Below are positions 45,020-56,243 of a DNA stretch of 64,000 nt, one piece after another. The DNA comes from Nannochloropsis oceanica. Lineage: Eukaryota > Sar > Eustigmatophyceae > Eustigmatales > Monodopsidaceae. The position numbers and the translations under genes are program-made. The DNA is taken from the NCBI GenBank assembly GCA_004519485.1, contig CP038130.1:186001-250000 (forward strand), given 5' to 3'. Numbering within the stretch: the stretch's first letter is position 1; each line of letters starts with the position of its first letter. The notes below the pieces were generated by a model that was not told where the DNA came from, searched no databases, and saw only the letters and a list, made by a program, of their open reading frames with translations.

Positions 45020-45478
45020 GTGGAAGTGTGTTGCAGAAGCCTTAGCACAAAGCTGGTCGACAAGTCCTTATTCTTTCTTTTCTGCATTGCTGGCGTGGTT
45101 TAGGGGTCCACCGTGTACAAAGAATACTCGCAGTGCGCTTGTACTGGGCCTGGTATTCATCTTTTGTGTCAATTGGCAGCAAATAAGTGGTCGTTCGTAA
45201 CCTTCTCGCTTCCTCTGGCAGCAGGCACCAAGGCACACCCCGCGCTCTCCACTACACCACGCATGCACACACAACCACCTTCACCTCACGCACATCAGCA
45301 CACGCCAATGTGCGCAGTGCCCACGTCCGTTTCCTTGCATTTACTGACTCAGTGCCTGGGGGTCTGAAGCGTTCCGGCCGCCCCTCATTTCATGCCTCCC
45401 GTCCCGCCTTCGCACGTCTGACTAAGTCCCCTGCACACACAACATACAGAACTCCCACTACCAGTACCACCGGCTACC

Positions 45479-47676
45479 ATGCCCCTCACCGAGCACACCA
45501 ACGTGGCCCCAGTGCCCGAGGACCTGGCTGCGACCATGGAGCAGAAATTGTCCCTGGCCAGCAAGAGCGCCGCCGCCGCCCTGCCGGACGAAGAGCTCGT
45601 GCTTAAGCCTTCTGAGATGAAGCTGCGTGAGCTAGCAGGCGAGATGGACAACGAGCTCCTCCTAAAGGATAATCCGGGCCGCTATGTCATCTTCCCCATT
45701 CAGCACCAGGATGTACGTATTGACAGACGGAGGTGGTAGTGGGGGGGGGGGGCTAATTGCCGTGTGCCTTGTTTTCCCGCCCTCTTCTGCGGGTGTGTGT
45801 GTCTGCCTTAGGTCCATCTTGCCCAGTATTGGCATTGGCAGCACAGCAACAACCTGGCAGGGCAAGCTTCCTGCTGTGTTTACCGCTGTATCTGCAGTGT
45901 CTATTGCTCAAGTTGTTTCCCGCCTTCTGTGGTCTGTGGAGGGAGGCTCGTGCCTCGGCATGCGCAGCCTCCCTCCCTCCTCTCCATGCCTGCCGCGCCA
46001 GCACCATCATTTATGCGTACCTTCTCGACAGGAGGCAGGCAGCAAGTGTGTGATGAAATGGAGATGTATAGGTTCTGCTGCTCGCTTTCTGCTGCTTTCC
46101 TGCCCAATACTCTCGGTCCCCACTTACCATCACTTCCCTCCTTCCCTCCCTCCCCTCCTCCCACCTTTCCCCCGGCACCACCACAGATCTGGGACATGTA
46201 CAAGCAAGCTGAGGCCTCTTTCTGGACGGCGGAGGAGCTGGACCTGGCCCACGACAAGACTGACTGGGAGAAGCTTTCCGACAAGGAGCGTCATTTCGTC
46301 TCGCACGTCCTCGCCTTCTTCGCCGCGTCCGATGGGATCGTTAACGAAAACCTGGCCTTGAACTTCTCCAACGAGATTCAGCTGCCGGTGCGTGCTACGG
46401 ATCTATCGTTTGATTGAGTCATGACCCCACCCCCCTCCCTCTTTCTGTGTTGGCGTCTTCGTCGTTGTCTCACTCCCACCTCCCCCTCCTTCCCTCCTTC
46501 CCGCGCTCCCCCCCCACCTCGACTGCACAGGAGGCCCGCTGCTTCTACGGCTTCCAGATAGCCATCGAGAACATCCACAGCGAGGTATACTCCCTCCTCA
46601 TCGACACGTACATCAAGAACGGTCAAGAGAAGCACAAGCTCCTCAATGCCATTGATACTGTGCCTTGTGTCCGTCGGAAGGCGCAGTGGGCCCTCAGGTG
46701 GTGCGACCGGAAGTACGCCTCTTTCGCCGAGCGCCTGATTGCGTTTGCGGCTGTGGAAGGTATATTTTTCAGTGGGTCGTTCTGCTCGATATTCTGGCTG
46801 AAGAAGAGGGGTTTGATGCCGGTAGGTGGGGAGTGGGGAGGGGAGGGGGGAGGGAGGGAAGGCGGGAAGGAGGGAGGGCTGAATTGACGACCTTTGTTAC
46901 CAAGCTGTCTTGTTTTCAATGTATGTATGAATCTAAACCTTTCCTTTCTCCCCTCCCCCCTCCCTCCCTACCTCAGGGGCTCTCCTTCTCGAACGAGCTC
47001 ATCTCCCGCGACGAGGGTTTGCACTGTGACTTCGCCTGCCTCCTATACAGCAAGTGCAGCATCAAGTGCCCGGAGGAGCGTGTGGTGGACATCATCAAGG
47101 ACGCGGTGGCCATCGAGAAGGAATTCATCACCGATGCCCTGCCCGTGGAGCTGATTGGGATGAATAGGTGAGTCCTGTCTCCCTCCCTCCCTCCCTTTCT
47201 CTTTCCCGCCCTCCCTCCCACCCTAAGGGTTTACCGAGGAGGCTGCCCCTGCCGTATAGATCACTTTTCCTCCTCACCCTCCCTCTCTCCCTCCCTCCCT
47301 CCTTTATAGCCGCCTCATGTGCGACTACATCGAGTTCTGCGCCGACCGGCTCCTTTTGTCGTTGGGCTGCTCCAAGGCGTACCATACCCGGAACCCGTTT
47401 GACTGGATGGACCTCATCTCCTTGCAGGTAGGAAGGGAGGGAGGGAGGAATGGAAAGAAGGGAGGGTGTGAAGGAGTGCCTCTTTCGTATTCCATACTGC
47501 CGAACTCCGAGGCAACTTACCCACCACCCCGTTTCTCTTTCCCTCCCTCCCTCCCTCCCTCCCTCCCCCCACAGGGCAAGACCAACTTTTTCGAGAAGCG
47601 CGTGGGGGAGTACGCGAAAAGCGGCGTCGGTGGAAATGTTGAGGACCAGGTTTTCTCTCTGGAGGCCGAGTTCTAA
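45479..47676 (+). CDS. RNR2: ribonucleoside-diphosphate reductase small subunit (R2)
   Basis: Supplies the diiron-tyrosyl radical for class Ia ribonucleotide reductase in dNTP synthesis. Six exons in consistent phase: 45479-45712, 46187-46387, 46531-46821, 46977-47167, 47310-47427, 47575-47676. The Fe ligands are visible in [45 protein letters not shown] and [12 protein letters not shown]. The radical Tyr is within IHSEVYSLL and neighbouring helices. The C-terminus [10 protein letters not shown] is the canonical tail that docks on the large subunit (FTLDADF type). Length is about 378 residues, as expected. Introns end in TCCC or mixed pyrimidine tracts, and one opens with GTAGGTGGGGAGTGGGGAGG. 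The upstream E2F-like sites fit S-phase expression. Confidence 0.96.
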
Positions 47677-48427
47677 ACCTCCTTTCTTTCCTTGCTCCCC
47701 TCCCTCCCTCCCTCCCTCCCTCTTGTGCCTGCCTGCCTAGCTACTACTAGTCCTGCCTGACCGTCAGTGGACTCGTTGCGTGTTGTGTATTTTTTGTTTG
47801 GTGCATAAAAAAGAGCCTATTTTTTGTGGGGGCTGGGGGGCCGGAAGCTCCCTGCTTGGTGGCAGCACATCTCTTTTTGATGTCTTCATTTACGTGTGCA
47901 TATGTGGAGCGGGAGGAGAGGACCGAGGGAAGGAGAAGAGAGCCCGGCTGTCGACCATGACGAGGCGGTGAAGGGGGCATACATTAAACAGTGAGCAGCA
48001 GCAACAGTAGCAGCTTGCCGCACACGTACACGATCTTAGGAAGGAGGATACATAAACCTACAATAAACCGACCGGAGTACCAGAAATGAGAGGTAGGAAA
48101 GGGGAAGAGGGCGAACAAGAAAGAGAGAGAAGTAGAAGGAGGCGAGGAAGATTGAGACAGAGGGGAAGGGAGATAGAGGGTAAGTGACATCCAACGAAGA
48201 ATTCCTCAAATTAAACAGACCAGAGAGTAAGCACAGCCAGAGAGTGAAGGGCCCAAATAGAAAAGCACAGAACAAGAAGACGACGACGATGATGATGTCG
48301 ACGACGGTGAGGATGTCGACGACGTGGACTATAATTGCGAGCAGCGAGCCTGGCCTGCTCACTCACGAAGCCACAGCAGCTTCTCTATTCCATGTATTCA
48401 TTTCTTTGCTTTTGTTTTCAAAGTCAC
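47677..48427. other. convergent 3' flanks, RNR2 and HYPK
   Basis: Holds a TCCC run just after the RNR2 stop and AG-rich sequence later. No gene is seen. Confidence 0.55.
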
Positions 48428-49081
48428 TTAATGCAAGAGCCGCCGCAAGGCCTCGACTACATTCCCCCCTTCCCTCTTGAGTGTCTGCTCGGCTATTGCC
48501 TCCGTCACTTCCAATTCACTCACAATTAATGAGATGTCTTCGGGCTTGACTTTGACGGCGGCCCATTCTCTGCAAGGAGGGAGGGGAGGAGGGAGGAGGG
48601 GAGGAAGGATGAGTTTCGGGAGGTAGCAGAGGACAACGATAGGAGCGTAAGGGAGGACAAAGAATAGAGCAGGTCGGTAGTGCATGCCGAGTAGATATAT
48701 ATGTATATATGCTGTTTGAAAAGCAAGGGTGGTCAGGAAGGAGACAGGGGCCGGTCGGTGGGGTAAAAAGCACATGGTCTCGCTTGCCTGGTTGGGGGAG
48801 AAGGGTAGAGACATGCATGCCGCATACCGACGGATTGGGGGGGACCTTGCACGTACAAAGGACAGCGGCCAAGAAAAATTAAGATGGACACACCAATACC
48901 TACACAAACACGATCGCACACGCACTTACCGTGCTTGCTTGGCAGCCTCGGCCCGCGCACCGCTCGTGTCACTTTCGAGGGAGGACATGGCTTTGGCCAT
49001 GCGGTCTGCGTCTAGCACTCGCTCCTCCACGTAGTCCGTGACCTTCTCCAGGCTCTCTTTTTGTTGTGCCTTGGTCGCCAT
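48428..49081 (-). CDS. HYPK: HYPK-like NatA cofactor (huntingtin-interacting protein K family)
   Basis: Small regulator of the NatA N-terminal acetyltransferase and a nascent-chain chaperone. Two exons, 49081-48930 (ATG, MATKAQQK) and 48569-48428, meet in phase 2. The first exon gives LEKVTDYVEERVLDADRMAKAMSSL, matching the HYPK helix that inhibits NAA10. The second gives VKVKPEDISLIVSELEVTEAIAEQ followed by REGGNVVEALRRLL, the HYPK C-terminal UBA-like domain (human: KKEDLELIMTEMEI and GNVVEALI). Length about 97 residues, slightly shorter than the animal protein because the acidic N-terminus is missing. NAA10 and NAA15 are not in this window. Confidence 0.88.
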
Positions 49082-49876
49082 GATCCTTGCGTATGCGGAG
49101 GGTTGGGAATGTAGAGGAGACAAACGAGAGTGCTTGAGGGCTGGCGCAACGGGCCGAAGTTGAGTAGGGGAGAGGTATGCAAAAATTAAGACCCGGCATC
49201 GCCCGCCGCCGTCTGCAACTCAAGGAATAGATAATTGGACATCATAGTTATGCCATTATTGCATGTCTTGGGCAACTTATGAGCGCGCGGCCAGGCTGTG
49301 GGTCCGTGTTTAGGTGTGTATGCGTCTTGCGTGTGGTTGCCTCAGAGCACGCACCGCCGATGGCGGCGACACAACACCATAGCAGCACATCTACCACCGG
49401 GGCTTACTGTCCCACCACTTTGTCCTTAAATAATGTATGCTGGCACATATTTCCATCAGGCGTCATGGCACGAGCAACGACAGCGCCATGTCTGCTCCAT
49501 GTTCAAATATTGGCCTGGGCTGCACTGGCTCTTACAGCTACGTTCCTCGACCGAGAGAAATATACACATACTTGAGAATCAAGAAAGACAATTGAGGCTG
49601 AGCCATTAACCAAAAATATGGAAAGAAGCGAGATTTGTTGGTGCGAAGAAGCGAGGGAGGAAGGGAGGAAGGGCGGGAGGAAGGGCGGGAGGAAAGGGAG
49701 ATATTACGCATGGGAAATACAGATGACTTCACACGTAAATAAAGCAAGAGGGGAATAAAATAAGCATGAAAGTAGACCAAGTGGCGTGATCATATCTTCC
49801 TCCCTTGAGTATGATTTCATCAGTGCTCCTTTCTCGTGGGTGTCTTCTCTTCTTCTCCTTCCCGCCCTGTCCTTCT
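49082..49876. other. intergenic, HYPK promoter and TMEM70-like 3' flank
   Basis: No coding signal. It includes a GGAAGGGCGGGA imperfect tandem repeat (49655-49695). Confidence 0.5.
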
Positions 49877-50991
<1,115 letters not shown>

Positions 50992-51271
50992 GGTGGACCT
51001 GTGGATGCGTTAGAATGAATGGATGGACGGTGGGTGGGAATGTTGGCGCGTTACTACCGCAGCGTTCAGTCCGCTCGTGCTAGCGTCTTTTGTCAAGCTT
51101 GTGACTTCGCATGCATGTACCGTTATGCTTTGCGCAGGGGTGAATCCCCAAGGCATCATCCTTCCTACCGAGATGCTATCTCCCGAAATCTCGGACCGAG
51201 CCGTTCCTTAGACTCCTCGTCAACAACAAGACATCTTGACAAAAATCAAAATTTAAAAGTACGGCACGGTC

Positions 51272-51290
51272 AGGGTTAGGGTTAGGGTTA
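51272..51290 (+). repeat. interstitial telomere-type repeat (TTAGGG)
   Basis: The sequence aGGGTTAGGGTTAGGGTTA holds three consecutive GGGTTA units, the canonical telomere unit of many eukaryotes including stramenopiles. It is flanked on both sides by ordinary unique sequence. Confidence 0.75.
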
Positions 51291-51535
51291 TACACACTAT
51301 ACGAAGCCTTTGAGTCGTGTCGCCTTGTGCAGTTTGCGCACTATGGTCAAAACGTGACCACAAAACGAAATCAATGAGCCTCTTGTCTCGCTTATCTTGT
51401 TGTAAAAGGGAGTCGTGGTAGGAATTGATGGCTCGGTTGATGCGTACGTTGTACAAATAGAAAGCGAATGTTGTAACTTCTGGAGAAAGACATGGCAAAT
51501 CGTGTTTGTCGTTTTCTCCCCCCCAGCTTGTTGAT

Positions 51536-51898
51536 TCACATCCGTCCCAGTGCTTCGACCGCTGGCCCTGGTACGTAATCGACATACCCAATCTGGCGCA
51601 ACACCTTTTGCATGTTAGATGACGTTTGAGGGCTATTTCCTCCACTCCCTCTTTTCAGTGTGTCCTTCAGTAAATCAAATATACGTGTGACATGCCGAGC
51701 GAGAGAGCCAGGAAAAGAGTTACTGAGGGAAAGAGAGCAACAGGGCGTGGCTGAGAGAGAGCCCGCAAAGTGATTCATTTGAAAATAATACAGCTTGCCA
51801 TCTGTCGAAGGAGAAAAGAGAATGATAGCGAGAGAAGACATTAGATAGATAGAGAGGGAGAGACGCATGATGGCGTGATATTCGTTGAAGAGAGCCAT
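51536..51898 (-). CDS. possible small secreted or membrane protein (doubtful)
   Basis: A 120-codon open frame beginning MALFNEYHAIMRL with a signal-like hydrophobic segment and ending VPGPAVEALGRM. The C-terminal half (ARHVTRIFDLLKDTLK, KVLRQIGYVDYVPGP) is plausible protein, but no family is recognised and base composition does not distinguish it from its flanks. It may be chance. Confidence 0.25.
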   Translation of the reverse strand: MALFNEYHAIMRLSLSIYLMSSLAIILFSPSTDGKLYYFQMNHFAGSLSATPCCSLSLSNSFPGSLARHVTRIFDLLKDTLKRGSGGNSPQTSSNMQKVLRQIGYVDYVPGPAVEALGRM

Positions 51899-52420
51899 CT
51901 TGCAATTCTTTTCCTTCTTTGTCAATGCAGTAAGGAGCCTTTTAAAGTGGCGGCGCCACATTCAACATAATCTTTGTGTGCATGTGTGCATCCTTAGATG
52001 ATATAGACATAAGAATCTCTTATTCACACGTCTTTTTTCTATATGTTACCCATCCAACACAACCGCTCATGCAGCCAAGTAAGTGCGCCTTGGAGAAAGC
52101 CCTACAAACTATGGAGGAAATCTCAAACCATCTGGAACAACAGGGAGAAAGGTCAGCCAAGGAAAATAGAAGTCGTTGTCGTATGTGTGCTAAATGTTCG
52201 CGAAAGAGAAAGAAAAAGGGTAATTGATTGATTGATTGAGTTTTTGATTCTTGTGCGAGATTGAAAGAGAAAGGGTGTCAATGTTGCGGGAAACCTCCTG
52301 CCATCATCCACCCGATGTCAATGCGTGCGCAGGCAAAATTGAGGGATAAGCAAGATAAGAGCAAAAACAATGAATCTACATTTTGACAATGTTTTTGATG
52401 ATTATTATCAAAGGGCCCGA

Positions 52421-52446
52421 GGCTTTGCGCGCACGCGCGCAAAGCC
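52421..52446. repeat. perfect 12-bp inverted repeat, GC-alternating hairpin
   Basis: GGCTTTGCGCGC, a two-base AC spacer, then GCGCGCAAAGCC. The centre is 14 bases of strict purine-pyrimidine alternation. It lies in the intergenic region and has no U-run beside it. Confidence 0.85.
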
Positions 52447-53102
52447 GAAAAGGCTCTAGATGAAGGTGCCGGGAAAGCCCATTGCGTCTCGGCGCCGTTG
52501 ATCGAGTAACTCCAATCCCAAAATATTTGGGGGTTTCCTCGAGTAGGACACGAGAAGCCCTGTGCCTGTGGTGCGAGAGTGCTTGGAATGAAAATGGCAG
52601 CCTTAGCAACAAAAATCACAAGCACTGCACGCATAGATCTTTTCTTATGTGTCAAATGGCTTGCCATAGTATCACCATAAATGCCAGGGAACCGAGAATA
52701 CACGGCTTTCCAACAAAGAGCTCCCCGCCCGGAAAACGATAGTGTGCTTATTCCCCCTATCTTAGTGGGGAGACAGGAGTGGAGTAGGCCTTAGCCTTTG
52801 AACAAGCGTACGTCGCGGCGCTACGATCGCATTGCTTTTTATCGTGTGTTTGTTGTCGAGTCTTTGTTTCGAACGGCCCTTGGTTTGACACTATGCGATC
52901 CGCTTCTCCGCCACCACTAACGCACTTCGTCTCAATCTTCAAGCACACAATCAAGTCTCATTGGCTCCCGTGGATCGTTCTGTTGTGCCCTCTCTCGCTC
53001 CCCCCCTTGCTTATACACTAATACCGCCGCTCACTTCTCTACACACAGCAGCAGCTACGACGACAATAACAACTCCGCACCACTACCAGAACCACCAGCA
53101 GC

Positions 53103-54588
53103 ATGTGTAGTAGCACTGGCTTCCAGCGTCATCTGGCGGAAGAGGAAAGGGTCGACTATGCCCGCAGCTTGCTATGCGAAGGGGCCTCCCTCCTCGTTCA
53201 AGGCCAAGCGGCCCACAGTGCTATTACAACACGGCATCTCCACCAATGCTTGGACAAATTCGACCGCGCCTTGCGCCTTGCTCCACACTTGCGAGCTCAC
53301 GCGGTAAGGATACTACTCAGGGGGCGGGATATGGGCCTATCCCCGATTGACATGCTCACTATCCCCGCTTGGCGTTCGCCTGTCCCTGGTGAGATGTATC
53401 TGTTGAGTGGTATCACAGGATATGAGTCAGCCACTTAGGCAAGCGCCCACGACACACTTCCCGCGCTCTGTCTCTCCTTTGTATACGTGTGCCTTGCTCT
53501 CGTCCAACTCCAAGTCCGACATGCTGCCACAGCACCACTCATCCTCCCTCCGTCCTTCCCTCCGTCCTTTCCTCCCTTTCCATACAGTGGGAACGCGGCT
53601 TCGTCCTCTTCTACCTCAACCGATTCAAGGAGGCCGCGGACCAGTTCGCCTGGTGCACATCTCTAGACCCGGACGACTGCGAGCCTTTCCTCTGGCGATG
53701 CCTGGTGGGTCGCGTTCTCCCTCCCTCCCTCTCCTATTCCTCCCTCCCTCTCCTCCCTTTCCTTCCTTCCCTTTTATTCCCTCGCCTTTCTTCCTCTGTA
53801 CTCCCTCCTCTTCCTCCTTCCCTCCTCCAAGTGACTCGCGAGGCTCCAAAGCAAGTGCTCGACAAAACTCACTTGCTACATCAAACCACCACAAACAAAT
53901 AGCAACTCATCCCGCCCGCCCTCCCTCCCTTACTCCTCCTCCCCTCCCGCAGTGCCTTGCCAAGCTTCAAGGTTGGTCTGCAGGGGTGGCTGTATTGGAC
54001 CGTTTCACGGGTTGCGACAACCGGCTGTGTATGATGGAGGTGCTGGCGTTCTACAAAGGACACACGGACTTAGAATCAGTTCTTGACCATGCCAGTGATG
54101 ATTGCCATTCGGCCGCCCGCGCCTCCTTTGCGTGTGCCCTGTATTTCGAGGCTAGGGGGAGGGGGAGGGAAGCAGAGACGATGGCCTTACCGCTCTTGTC
54201 AGCGGTGGCGAGCGTTGATTGCGGGGGGGATACGTACCTGAGGTCGCTGGCCCGGATACACATGCACCATGTCAGGCAAGGCTTAATGCGTGACGCTCCT
54301 TTGCAGCAGAACAAGCGGATGAACCACCGGAAGGTCAATGGAGTGCTTCAGTTGAGTAGCACTCCCTCCTCACTCTCATCCTCGTCCTCGTCCTCCACGT
54401 CGTCCTCGTCTTTGGAATCGTTGGCGTCACTGGCGTCATTGCCGTCGATAACGGTGGGGAAGGAGGGAGGGATGGGGGAAAGAGGCTTGGGGGTGATAAG
54501 TGTGTATACGACTGTATCACCACCTGTGTGTAGATCTCCCTCCAAGCCCGCCTTGTTTCGGACTGCGCTAGTGAAGAACAGCTGCTGA
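53103..54588 (+). CDS. TPR-like repeat protein, paralogue of the downstream fusion's N-terminus
   Basis: Three exons: 53103-53303, 53588-53704 and 53953-54588. The helical-repeat region contains ALRLAPHLRAHA, then WERGFVLFYLNRFKEAADQF and CTSLDPDDCEPFLWRCL (tetratricopeptide-like spacing with the DPDD turn), and later RASFACALYFEARG and GDTYLRSLARIHMHHV. These blocks match the start of the minus-strand gene at 56.2-61.1 kb nearly word for word, including the intron placed just before WERGF. The C-terminus is different: a poly-Ser/Leu/Ala stretch (TSSSSLESLASLASLPS) and a short tail. No enzymatic domain is seen. Likely a protein-interaction adaptor; function is unknown. Confidence 0.72.
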
Positions 54589-55624
54589 ATGGGGCGCTAG
54601 CGGGTTGGAGTAGTAGATGTTTTAGGGGGTGGGTGATTTTGTATTGGGGATTGGGGAACGTAGGCTACATCCTCCGACGCCTACCTTGTTCCAGATGTGA
54701 TATTTTGCGAACTGCTGGAGAGGGAGAGAGGGAGGTAGGGAGGTTTGTGTTGGCGGGGGAGTGCAAATATATCGTGATGTACATCGTTATACATAGAGAG
54801 AGAAGGATGGAGAATAAGAGAGAACTGTGATGGCGTGGAGTATGCCTATGCCTTCCTATCTCTTTTTGTGTCCTCGGGCGTCAGGGGCCCATATTTTGTG
54901 TGCGTGTGCACTTGCTTGTATGTATGAGGGGTGAGGAAGAGTGAGAGGGTCGTGGGACGCGCGCTGGTGGCGGCGGGGGTAAAAGGAAATGTAGAGAGAG
55001 GTAGCGAGAGATAGAGAGAAAGAAGGTGTGTGATTGCGATTTTACGTATGGTTTCCTTTGAAGATGAAGCAGTGATCCCATTGATAGGGGAGGTATAAAT
55101 GACGATGGGGGCTGCGAAGAGGGACAAAGAGAAGATAGGAAGATAGGAAGGGAGAAGATTCCGCGTGGAAAGAGAACAATATTGAAATTTTGTTGTCATT
55201 TACGATGAGCGGTGTCGTGTATGTGCATGTGTAAGAGGGAGAGAAGGAGGAGGAGGACGGACGACAGTCAAACAGTGGCACGGAAGTAGTGTAAAAAAGA
55301 ACACCGGAAGAGCCCATGATGGGGAGGGAGGGAGGATGAGAGGGAGGGCGATAGGGCGATAGGGCGAGTTCCGATGTAAAGAGAGGTAATGCCTTCTCTT
55401 CGCACGTCTCGTGTCCTTTTTATTCGACCGAACCCATTACCGCACCAACCAATCGACAGATGAGTGACGAGGCGTGTTTTTTACTCTTTTCCCAACCAGG
55501 AGGATCCATTTAAAAGACACAATCAACACACAAACACACAAGCGGGCATACATATGTCCATGCGTATCTATGTGTCGATCTACAAATCTGCGTGGATGGG
55601 CGAGTGTCGTGTGGACGTCTGTAG

Positions 55625-55676
<52 letters not shown>

Positions 55677-56243
55677 ATATACCGTAGACTATTATCATCG
55701 TTGTCAAGATATAGGCAAGAAATCAGATATAAAAAAAGAAGCATCACAAGAAAGGCGCCATTTGTGCCGTCTCTGTCTCTCTCTCTGATCATGGAAGAAA
55801 TAGCAACAGAAGATGACCACGACGACGAAGAAGAAAATTAGAAGAAAGAAGATGAAGGACAAGAGGGCGAAGATTTAGAATGCACAATATTGAGGTAATA
55901 CCATGCCGTGTCGAAAATGGACCAAAAAAAGGCTTCAAGTGCAAATATCGAGCACGAAAGGTGTGAGGATGTGTATGTGTTTTGAGGTCAGGGGTATTTT
56001 TTTCCCCCTTGTCCCTCCTTTTCCTCCTTCGTATTCTCACCTTCCGTTTTCAGTACATACACACTTTGAGTCATTCTTGATGTTTGTCGTTCGCTCATTC
56101 CCTTGGCTTCATCCATGCCAGAACCGCTTCTCCTCTTTCCTCTCCTCCTTTTCTTCCTCCTCCACCTTTTCCTCCTCCCTCTTTACAACTTCTTTCTCTC
56201 ACACACTCTATTTACACACCCTCATTTAGCATTTATCAGCCCC
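54589..56243. other. convergent intergenic region between the TPR paralogues
   Basis: No gene is supported. It holds a TG array at 55627-55673, purine-rich stretches and pyrimidine-rich sequence toward the right. Confidence 0.55.
55627..55673 (+). repeat. (TG)n dinucleotide array
   Basis: About 23 uninterrupted TG units in intergenic DNA. Confidence 0.95.

Larger units (their letters stand above)
42605..45478. other. 2.9-kb gene-free region between NDR kinase and RNR2
   Basis: Divergent intergenic space without convincing coding sequence; open frames here are short and of unlike composition. From about 43370 to 44560 it is AT-richer than the rest. The right-hand 500 bases are the RNR2 promoter, with two E2F-like sites. 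Confidence 0.5.
50992..53102. other. 2.1-kb gap with telomere-like repeat and perfect hairpin
   Basis: No securely supported gene. A minus-strand open frame at 51536-51898 starts at an ATG with a hydrophobic N-terminus (LSLSIYLMSSLAIILF) but has no recognisable family. The gap also contains the interstitial TTAGGG repeat and the 52.4-kb inverted repeat listed separately. Confidence 0.5.

Noticed and set aside
42605-45478. Small open frames such as 43792-44124 in the gene-free region
   Set aside because: No family, no splice context, and composition like the surrounding AT-richer DNA.
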